Source: CAJXZP01 sp047610145 | Lineage (GTDB): Bacteria; Bacteroidota; Bacteroidia; Flavobacteriales_G; Salibacteraceae | Assembly (NCBI GenBank): GCA_047610145.1 | Contig: JBLFZF010000162.1 | Coordinates: 1-5,383 of the forward strand | Length of the DNA stretch: 5,383 bases | Direction of reading: 5' to 3' | In this document: in pieces, positions 1-5,383 of the stretch | Layout of the letters: each line of letters opens with the position of its first letter | Position numbering within the stretch: position 1 is the stretch's first letter | Notes under the pieces: generated by a model | Database searches by the model: none | The model's input: only the letters and a program-made list of their open reading frames with translations | What the model was told of the DNA's origin: nothing | Translations under genes and position numbers: made by a program

Positions 1-417
1 GATGCGGATGTAGATGGAATGCACATTCGGTTATTGTTAATTACTTTTTTCTTACAGTTTTTTCCGGATTTGGTAAAATCCGGACACTTATTCGTTTTAG
101 AAACCCCCTTATTTAGAGTCCGTAATAAAAAAGAAACAATTTATTGCTACTCTAATGAAGAGCGGCAAAGAGCGATGCAAAAGCTAAAAGGCAAGCCTGA
201 AATCACCCGATTTAAGGGTTTGGGTGAGATTTCTCCAGATGAATTTAAAGCCTTTATAGGTGAAAATATTAGACTTCAACCCGTTATTGTAGGAAGAGAT
301 ACTCCGATCAATAATTTGCTGGAATTCTATATGGGTAAAAACACTCCGGATAGACAAAAGTTCATTATTGAAAACCTGAAAATTGAAGTTGATATTGAAG
401 AAGAAATAGATCAATAG
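1..417 (+). CDS. parE: DNA topoisomerase IV subunit B, C-terminal part (5' end outside window)
   Basis: This is the last 138 codons of the ATPase subunit of topoisomerase IV, which with ParC passes one DNA duplex through another to decatenate daughter chromosomes. The frame is open from base 1, so the gene is cut by the window edge; the ATG at 19 is internal. Visible residues 1-6 are DADVDG, the metal-binding DxDxDG motif of the TOPRIM domain. Residues 70-77 (RFKGLGEI) are the conserved type IIA motif that contacts ParC, and the tail has the family-typical MGKNTPDRQKFI (111-122) before an acidic end. The GHKL ATPase and transducer domains lie upstream and cannot be seen. The adjacent parC supports ParE rather than GyrB, because gyrB and gyrA are usually unlinked in this phylum (known from the group, not shown here). 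The stop codon is TAG, 50 bases before parC. Confidence 0.93.
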   Translation, partial: DADVDGMHIRLLLITFFLQFFPDLVKSGHLFVLETPLFRVRNKKETIYCYSNEERQRAMQKLKGKPEITRFKGLGEISPDEFKAFIGENIRLQPVIVGRDTPINNLLEFYMGKNTPDRQKFIIENLKIEVDIEEEIDQ

Positions 418-467
418 AACGGCCATTAGGGTAGTAAGAATTAAGTGACAAGAGTTAAGAAACATCA

Positions 468-3047
468 ATGAGTATTGACGAAAACGAAAATATAAACGAA
501 CAACCCGAGTTTGAAAACGAAGGTGCCAGCGATATGGAACACGTAATACGCGTCTCTGGTTTATACGAAGATTGGTTTTTAGATTACGCATCTTATGTAA
601 TTTTAGAAAGAGCTGTACCGCATCTTAATGACGGTCTAAAACCTGTACAACGTAGAATTCTTCATAGCATGCGTGAGCTCGAAGATGGACGTTATAATAA
701 AGTAGCCAACGTAGTAGGTAATACCATGAAGTATCACCCTCATGGGGATGCGTCTATCGCAGATGCCATGGTACAAATTGGTCAAAAAGATTTATTGATC
801 GATACCCAAGGAAACTGGGGCAGCATTTTCACAGGAGATGGGGCTGCGGCTGCTAGGTATATTGAGGCGCGTTTAACGAAGTTCGCTTTAGAAGTAATTT
901 TTAATCCGAAAACAACTGATTGGCAACAATCGTATGATGGTCGAAATAGAGAGCCAATCACGCAACCTGTAAAGTTTCCTTTATTACTGGCTCAAGGAGT
1001 AGAGGGTATTGCGGTAGGGATGGCGTGTAAAATTTTACCGCATAATTTTATTGAATTAATAGATCAATCCATAAACGCATTATTAGATAAACGGGTGAAG
1101 ATTCTACCCGATTTTATGACGGGTGGAATGGCCGATTTCTCTAACTACAACGATGGATTGCGCGGAGGCAAAGTAAAGGTGAGAGCTAAAATGGAAATTG
1201 TAGACTCTAAAACCCTTAAGATTGTTGAAATTCCATTCGGCTCTGATACTGGTACACTTATGGAAAGTATCGTAAAGGCTAATGAAAAAGGGAAGATTAA
1301 AGTAAAAAAGATAGAAGATAATACCGCAAGTGAAGTAGAGATTCTTGTTCATTTGGCTCCAGGAACATCGCCAGATAATATGATGGATGCTTTATATGCG
1401 TTTACAGATTGTGAAAAATCTGTTTCTCCCAATGCATCTGTAATTATGGATGATAAACCTCATTTTATAGGGGTTTCAGAAATGTTGAAGTATTCTGCCT
1501 TAAGAACTAAAGATTTATTAGAGCAAGAGCTTCAAATAAAACTGGCTGAGCTTCAAGAAAAGTGGCATCAATCCTCTTTAGAGAAAATATTTATTGAGAA
1601 TAAGCTTTACATTGAATTTGATGGAAAGACCTATGAGGAAGCCAAAGTATATACATTAAAGGCACTGGCACCATTTGTTAAAAACCTAATGCGAGCGGTT
1701 ACCGATGAAGATTTATCAAAATTGATGGATATTCCAATGCGAAGAATAACCAAGCATGATGCCGAAAAAGCAGACACTTTTATTACTAATTTAGAGGATG
1801 AAATGGCCAAGGTGAGACATCATCTGGATCATCTGACACAGTTTGCCGTAGATTACTTTAAGGAATTAAAGAGAAAATATGGGAAAGGGAGAGAACGTAA
1901 AACAGAAATAAAATCATTCATTACGATTGATGCAACAAAAGTGGCGGCTGCAAATGTTAAACTATATGTCAATATGGTAGAGGGTTTTGTAGGTACTGGA
2001 CTCAAAAGAAATGAAGGCGATTTTCTGACTAACTGTTCTGACATGGACGATGTGATCGTTATTCTAAATGATGGTAAATTGCGCGTTACGCGTGTTTCGG
2101 ATAAAACATTTGTAGGGAAAAACATTTTGTATGTAGGTATTTGGGAAAAAGGAGACGAACGAACTACGTATAACTTAATATATAGAGATGGTGCAACGGG
2201 ACCTGTTCGCGCAAAGAGGTTTCAAGTGACCTCCATTACCCGAGATAAAGATTACGATTTAACAAGAGGCATTCCAAAAACTAAGTTGTTATATTTTACA
2301 GCTAATCCGAATGGAGAGGCAGAGAAAGTGAGTATCGTATTACGAAATACAGGTAAAGTAAAGAAGTTGAAATTTGATTTTGACTTTGCAGAATTAGCCA
2401 TCAAAGGTAGAGGAGCAGGAGGAAACATACTGACTAAACATATTGTCGCAAAAGTCGATTTAAAAGAACAAGGAGTATCCACTTTATCGGCAAGAAAAAT
2501 ATGGTTTGACGATAGTGTTTCTAGCTTTAATTCAGATGATCGAGGTAATCTTTTAGGGGAATTTAAAGGAGAAGACAAAATTCTTCACATCACCTCAAAT
2601 GGTCATTACCGATTAACAGGTTTTGATGTTTCTACTAAGGTAGATGATGATTACTTGATTCTAGAGAAATGGAATCCTAATAAGCCAATAACAGCGGTGT
2701 ATTGGGATGGTGAAAAAGAACAGTACTTTGTGAAAAGATTCCTTATTGAAGAAACCACCAGAAAGGTATCTTTTATTTCTGAACAGGATGACTCTCATTT
2801 AGAAGTCGTTACTTCTGATTGGCGACCAGTGATTCAAATTTCTTTTGATAAGCGAACAAATGATCGAGAAGATGAATCCATTAATATGGAAGAATTTATA
2901 GCTCTGAAAAGCTATAAAGCGCAAGGGAATAGATTAACAAAATACAAAGTGAAATCGGTTGATTTAGGGGAGTCTTTGATGTATGAAGAGATAGTTCCGG
3001 ATCCGGAGGATGAAGATAATGACGAGTCTCAGCCCACTTTGTTTTAA
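468..3047 (+). CDS. parC: DNA topoisomerase IV subunit A
   Basis: This is the DNA-cleaving and rejoining subunit of topoisomerase IV, complete at 859 aa, a usual length for Bacteroidota. The N-terminus (1-25) is acidic and variable. The winged-helix breakage-reunion domain starts near residue 35 (WFLDYASYVILERAVP). HPHGD is at 90-94, the catalytic Tyr is Y131 preceded by R130, and I181 in GIAVGM matches the intercalating Ile of GyrA. Residues 340-480 hold the coiled-coil arm and C-gate region. The C-terminal part (about 490-840) is the DNA-wrapping beta-pinwheel. It has no canonical GyrA box (QRRGGKG), only looser KGRGAGGN (647-653) and KAQGNRLT (817-824) segments, which argues for ParC over GyrA. 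The protein ends in an acidic tail and QPTLF. Position 95, equivalent to GyrA S83 / ParC S80 of E. coli, is Ala. The start at 468 is preferred; the next Met (residue 23) would also keep all domains. There is no clear Shine-Dalgarno sequence, as is normal in this phylum. It is probably cotranscribed with parE. Confidence 0.95.
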   Translation: MSIDENENINEQPEFENEGASDMEHVIRVSGLYEDWFLDYASYVILERAVPHLNDGLKPVQRRILHSMRELEDGRYNKVANVVGNTMKYHPHGDASIADAMVQIGQKDLLIDTQGNWGSIFTGDGAAAARYIEARLTKFALEVIFNPKTTDWQQSYDGRNREPITQPVKFPLLLAQGVEGIAVGMACKILPHNFIELIDQSINALLDKRVKILPDFMTGGMADFSNYNDGLRGGKVKVRAKMEIVDSKTLKIVEIPFGSDTGTLMESIVKANEKGKIKVKKIEDNTASEVEILVHLAPGTSPDNMMDALYAFTDCEKSVSPNASVIMDDKPHFIGVSEMLKYSALRTKDLLEQELQIKLAELQEKWHQSSLEKIFIENKLYIEFDGKTYEEAKVYTLKALAPFVKNLMRAVTDEDLSKLMDIPMRRITKHDAEKADTFITNLEDEMAKVRHHLDHLTQFAVDYFKELKRKYGKGRERKTEIKSFITIDATKVAAANVKLYVNMVEGFVGTGLKRNEGDFLTNCSDMDDVIVILNDGKLRVTRVSDKTFVGKNILYVGIWEKGDERTTYNLIYRDGATGPVRAKRFQVTSITRDKDYDLTRGIPKTKLLYFTANPNGEAEKVSIVLRNTGKVKKLKFDFDFAELAIKGRGAGGNILTKHIVAKVDLKEQGVSTLSARKIWFDDSVSSFNSDDRGNLLGEFKGEDKILHITSNGHYRLTGFDVSTKVDDDYLILEKWNPNKPITAVYWDGEKEQYFVKRFLIEETTRKVSFISEQDDSHLEVVTSDWRPVIQISFDKRTNDREDESINMEEFIALKSYKAQGNRLTKYKVKSVDLGESLMYEEIVPDPEDEDNDESQPTLF

Positions 3048-3080
3048 AAGGAATAAATAAAATATAAATAGTAGCAGATT

Positions 3081-3620
3081 ATGGAAGAAGTAATGGATTA
3101 TTTGTTTGAGCTATTCAAGATATTGATACCTGCAGTTTCAATAGTTGTGGTGGTTCAAGTAATGCTCAAAAATCATTTTGACGATCAAAAAAGAAGAGAT
3201 GAATTAATCGTTTCGAAGGCAAATCGTCAAGACCTAAAACCTCTTCAAATGCAAGCTTACGAAAGGTTAATTCTTTTTTTAGAAAGGTTGCAACCAGATA
3301 ATTTAATGATGAGAACGCAACGTCCAGGTATGTCATCTAGAATGTTACATACATCTATGCTAAAAGCTATTAGGCAAGAGTATGAACACAATATGACCCA
3401 ACAATTATACATTTCACCTTCGGCTTGGAAACTAGTTCTAATGGCGAAAGATGAAGTTGCTAAATTGGTGAATCTATCTTCATCTCAATTAACAAAAGAA
3501 GCAACCGCGATTGACTTTGCTCAGCAGTTAGCAAACATTGTTGGGCAACTAGATAAAATACCAACTGATGTTGCTATAAATGGTTTGAAATTAGAGTTTC
3601 AAAGTAAGTTTAGGACCTAG
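3081..3620 (+). CDS. Single-pass membrane protein of unknown function, DUF7935-like
   Basis: This is a 179-aa protein with no known function. Residues 7-29 form one hydrophobic segment (LFELFKILIPAVSIVVVVQV), followed by a charged stretch (DDQKRRDEL, 34-42). That suggests an N-terminal membrane anchor with the rest cytoplasmic by the positive-inside rule. The soluble part is mostly helical and carries QAYER (58-62), the LILFLERL helix (63-70), RPGM (81-84) and QEYEHNMTQQLYIS (99-112). From memory these are hallmarks of a family found in Bacteroidota and labelled DUF7935. No catalytic motif is visible. It starts 33 bases after parC with no promoter or terminator between them, and a terminator-like hairpin follows 48 bases after its stop, so it is likely the last gene of the parE-parC unit. 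Another in-frame ATG lies at codon 5; the first is chosen because both leave the membrane segment intact. Coding is secure, the family assignment fairly sure, and the function unknown. Confidence 0.82.
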   Translation: MEEVMDYLFELFKILIPAVSIVVVVQVMLKNHFDDQKRRDELIVSKANRQDLKPLQMQAYERLILFLERLQPDNLMMRTQRPGMSSRMLHTSMLKAIRQEYEHNMTQQLYISPSAWKLVLMAKDEVAKLVNLSSSQLTKEATAIDFAQQLANIVGQLDKIPTDVAINGLKLEFQSKFRT

Positions 3621-3668
3621 TATATGAAGCTTAGCAACATTTATCATTACTATTTATTCATTTTTTTT

Positions 3669-3712
3669 TAAGAATAGGGTCAGTTAAACGACTCTAATTC
3701 TTACCCCTTTTT
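3669..3712 (+). terminator. Terminator-like hairpin after the parE-parC-membrane protein unit
   Basis: The left arm 3669-3681 (TAAGAATAGGGTC) pairs with the right arm 3690-3703 (GACTCTAATTCTTA). This gives 13 pairs, including one G-U, with one bulged A at 3696 and an 8-base loop. CCCC and then five T follow (3704-3712). The stem is long but not GC-rich and the T-run is short and offset, so intrinsic termination is likely but not certain. It lies 48 bases after the stop of the membrane-protein gene, where an operon end would be expected. Confidence 0.5.
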
Positions 3713-3733
3713 GATTTCCCTTTTCTGCCAAAT

Positions 3734-3761
3734 AGGTTGTTCATCCCTGAAATGCCAACCT
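3734..3761. repeat. Bulged inverted repeat
   Basis: AGGTTG (3734-3739) pairs with CAACCT (3756-3761). Directly inside, TTCA (3740-3743) pairs with TGAA (3748-3751) around a TCCC loop, leaving a 4-base bulge (3752-3755). That makes ten pairs in all. It may be transcript structure after the terminator or chance; no function can be assigned. Confidence 0.3.
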
Positions 3762-3768
3762 TCGTTTC

Positions 3769-3797
3769 AAAACCTTAAATACAAGGTCACAGGTTTT
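3769..3797. repeat. Two mutually exclusive short stems
   Basis: AAAACCT (3769-3775) pairs with AGGTTTT (3791-3797). ACCTT (3772-3776) can instead pair with AAGGT (3783-3787). The two stems share bases and cannot form together. The stems are short and the region is AT-rich, so chance is a real possibility. Confidence 0.25.
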
Positions 3798-3842
3798 AAC
3801 TACTTCGTCACAAATATTAATATTTTCATGCGCTTAAGATGT

Positions 3843-3870
3843 TGAAAACAGGGTAATTTACCCTTTTTCA
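3843..3870. promoter_or_regulatory. Operator-like palindrome upstream of the secreted-protein gene
   Basis: The core 3850-3864 (AGGGTAATTTACCCT) is a perfect 15-base palindrome centred on 3857. With one bulged C (3849) the symmetry extends to TGAAAA (3843-3848) against TTTTCA (3865-3870), making 12 pairs around a 3-base loop. The centre is 60 bases before the candidate -7 box and 89 before the ATG, a position suited to an activator or repressor site. As RNA it could also be a hairpin, but no T-run follows outside the stem, so a DNA-binding site is preferred over a terminator. No regulator can be named. Confidence 0.45.
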
Positions 3871-3916
3871 GTATGTTAGGTGTTTTTAGAGCTCTAGAGT
3901 AATTGAGTTTTCAGAT

Positions 3917-3924
3917 TAACTTTG
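3917..3924 (+). promoter_or_regulatory. Candidate -7 promoter element (Bacteroidota TAnnTTTG)
   Basis: TAACTTTG matches the Bacteroidota sigma-A -7 consensus TAnnTTTG exactly and ends 21 bases before the ATG of the secreted-protein gene. That implies a short leader of roughly 10-15 bases, which is common in the phylum. No good -33 TTG is seen at the usual distance: the nearest TTG (3903-3905) is too close, with 11 bases between. The promoter may therefore depend on an activator, or the match may be chance. Confidence 0.45.
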
Positions 3925-3945
3925 TCTGTCCAAACACACAAATTA

Positions 3946-5383
3946 ATGAAATCATTTTCACCTACTAAATTATTACTTCTGTTTTTGATCCTACACTTTC
4001 CTAGTGTTGCTTTCACTTCAGATGATTTTACTCAAACTACTATTTGTGATCCTATAACTGATGGCGGAACAATATCCGCTAATCAAAATGGATTTATTGG
4101 TGGGTTTAACCCCATTACTATTCAGAATACCTCTCCAGCTACTGGAGGTATTGGAACGATAGAATATAAATGGATGGAAAGTGATTATCCAGTACCTTCT
4201 ACCGATGCTTATTGGACAGAAATATCAGGTGCTAATTCTGCCACATATAACCCAAGCTTTATCACTAAAACTACCTATTTGATTAGGTTAGCGAAGAATA
4301 ATACTTGTAGCGATTGGGATAGGGAGTCAAACCGAGTGAAATTGTTTGTGCCTTCTACACCAATTACTTCGTGTCTTCTTTATGCCGTGCAGGATAAAAA
4401 ATCAAGTGATTATTCTCAACTTTTTACAGTAGATGTTTTTAATGGGAATACCATTTCCAATTTAGGTCCACAATTAGATGGTTGGGATATTGAAGGTTTG
4501 GAAGTAGATGAAAATACCGGTATTCTGTATGGATCTTCGGGTAATGACAATACGCATGGTTTTGACGGGTACTTTTATTCTATCGATGCGGTATCAGGAG
4601 CAATAAATGTTTTAGGTCCTACCGGTTATGATGATGTAGTTTCTTTAGCATACCATCCGAACACTAATGTCTTGTACGCTTGGGTTGATGATTACGGGTT
4701 AATTACAATTAACACCCAAACAGGTGCTGGTTCAATGGTATATTCTTCGCCATTAGATTTTGATGGGATGGCTTGGAGTAATGATGGAACAAAGCTGTAT
4801 GTAGCCACTGATAAAAAAGACCTTTCTATTTTTAATCCTGTGACAGGAGCAGTTACTCTATTAACAAGTACAATGCCTGGCCCAGTAGAATCATTAGAAA
4901 TGAGACCTGACGGTAACTTAATGTTTGGTACACATTTATCCAGTACTACTATTTATACAATTAACCCATTTACATTACAGATTCAATCTGCTAGCAATAT
5001 CTCAACGCCATTTGATGATATTGAATCTATCGTTTGGCCTGATTGGTGCGCTTTGAGTATTAATGTTTCTGTATCCATAAATAATGCATTATGTAATGGC
5101 AGTGCTGATGGTACCGCAATTATTACCGGATCAAATGGAGTTAGTCCTTACACGTATTTTTGGAATACAGGAGAGGTTGTGAATTCTAAAAATGATTTAA
5201 CAGCGGGTAATTATTCTGTGACAGTTATAGATGCAAATGGAGTATCAGACTCTGTGGCATTTACTATAACCGAACCGACTATTTTAACCACTAGCGTTCA
5301 ATCCGTTCAAGCCACATGTACTGGAAGTTTAGCCGATGGAACAATGAACACGGTAAATACCGGTGGAACTGCACCATTAACGT
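3946..5383 (+). CDS. Secreted SprB-repeat protein with Ig-like and beta-propeller-like domains (3' end outside window)
   Basis: The frame is open from ATG 3946 to the window end (479 codons, no stop), so the gene is truncated. Residues 1-24 look like a signal peptide: Lys at 2 and 8, a hydrophobic core LLLLFLILHF at 9-18, and probable cleavage after AFT. Residues about 33-135 resemble the Ig-like domains of Bacteroidota surface proteins (YKWMES, then ITKTTYLIRLAKNNTCSDWD with ESN). Residues about 143-368 hold five propeller-like units with recurring 'xxYxIDxxTG ... LxxxPxTGxLY' wording, starting near 158, 209, 251, 292 and 335, so a seven-blade ring is not evident. Residues about 374-444 are one SprB repeat (CNGSADG 383-389, SPYTYFWNTGE 400-410, LTAGNYSVTVIDANG 418-432, ITEP 441-444), and a second begins at 451. 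SprB repeats occur in gliding and surface adhesins exported by the type IX system; the sorting domain would lie outside the window. Spacing and -7 box suggest its own promoter. The exact role is unknown. Confidence 0.88.
   Translation, partial: MKSFSPTKLLLLFLILHFPSVAFTSDDFTQTTICDPITDGGTISANQNGFIGGFNPITIQNTSPATGGIGTIEYKWMESDYPVPSTDAYWTEISGANSATYNPSFITKTTYLIRLAKNNTCSDWDRESNRVKLFVPSTPITSCLLYAVQDKKSSDYSQLFTVDVFNGNTISNLGPQLDGWDIEGLEVDENTGILYGSSGNDNTHGFDGYFYSIDAVSGAINVLGPTGYDDVVSLAYHPNTNVLYAWVDDYGLITINTQTGAGSMVYSSPLDFDGMAWSNDGTKLYVATDKKDLSIFNPVTGAVTLLTSTMPGPVESLEMRPDGNLMFGTHLSSTTIYTINPFTLQIQSASNISTPFDDIESIVWPDWCALSINVSVSINNALCNGSADGTAIITGSNGVSPYTYFWNTGEVVNSKNDLTAGNYSVTVIDANGVSDSVAFTITEPTILTTSVQSVQATCTGSLADGTMNTVNTGGTAPLT

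Larger units (their letters stand above)
3621..3945. other. Noncoding intergenic region rich in inverted repeats
   Basis: This 325-base gap separates the topoisomerase IV unit from the secreted-protein gene, and I find no convincing ORF in it. In order it holds a run of T (3661-3669), a terminator-like hairpin (3669-3712), a bulged hairpin (3734-3761), two mutually exclusive short stems (3769-3797), a GTCACA pair (3786-3791 and 3807-3812), an AT-only 14-base palindrome (3812-3825), an operator-like palindrome (3843-3870), the overlapping palindromes TAGAGCTCTA and CTCTAGAG (3887-3899), and a -7 box (3917-3924). The simplest reading is a terminator followed by the promoter region of the downstream gene. 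Confidence 0.7.

Noticed and set aside
430..465. Near-repeat GAATTAAG / GAGTTAAG in the parE-parC gap
   Set aside because: Eight bases with one mismatch in AT-rich DNA; not strong enough to call an operator or repeat.
184..591. Minus-strand ORF of 135 codons over the parE end and parC start
   Set aside because: It is antisense to two clear genes and its translation shows no recognisable domain; a shadow frame.
1104..2578. Minus-strand ORFs of 82, 90 and 108 codons inside parC
   Set aside because: All lie antisense to the conserved ParC coding sequence and their translations look like random frame products.
468..3047. GyrA instead of ParC
   Set aside because: No canonical GyrA box (QRRGGKG), an adjacent parE-type gene, and Bacteroidota ParC-like wording throughout.
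3887..3899. Overlapping palindromes TAGAGCTCTA and CTCTAGAG as a separate regulatory site
   Set aside because: Short, overlapping, and without flanking symmetry; noted within the intergenic entry only.
3621..3945. Riboswitch, tRNA or small structured RNA in the gap
   Set aside because: The inverted repeats do not assemble into any known RNA family fold, and the candidate -7 box lies downstream of them, so they would not be in the leader of the next gene.

Overview
The window comes from a low-GC member of the Bacteroidota, most likely a flavobacterium-like or related marine lineage. Four things point there: the wording of the topoisomerase IV proteins (for example the segments around HPHGDASI and RYIEARL), a downstream gene of the DUF7935 type that I know only from this phylum, a secreted protein with SprB-type repeats, and a Bacteroidota-style -7 box (TAnnTTTG) with no Shine-Dalgarno sequences. 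I cannot name the genus.

Left part (1-3620), all on the plus strand: the 3' end of parE (topoisomerase IV subunit B, cut by the window edge inside the TOPRIM domain), complete parC (subunit A, 859 aa), and a small single-pass membrane protein of unknown function. The gaps are 50 and 33 bases, with no promoter or terminator visible in them, so the three genes look like one transcription unit. ParE and ParC form the A2B2 topoisomerase IV that unlinks daughter chromosomes. The third protein is probably a membrane-anchored conserved neighbour with no known role.

Middle part (3621-3945): a 325-base noncoding gap with a terminator-like hairpin just after the membrane-protein gene, several inverted repeats, a 15-base perfect palindrome that looks like an operator, and a -7 box just before the next gene.

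Right part (3946-5383, running off the window): the start of a secreted protein. It has a signal peptide, an Ig-like domain, a stretch of about five beta-propeller-like repeats, and then one full SprB repeat with a second one beginning. Such proteins are usually long cell-surface or secreted adhesins exported by the type IX secretion system, but the C-terminal sorting domain that would prove this lies outside the window.

I see no mobile elements, CRISPR array, tRNA or rRNA. The left part is ordinary core genome. The points most worth a second look are the architecture of the secreted protein, the operator-like palindrome before it, the clamp-binding-like C-terminus of ParC, and the unexplained membrane protein in the topoisomerase IV operon.
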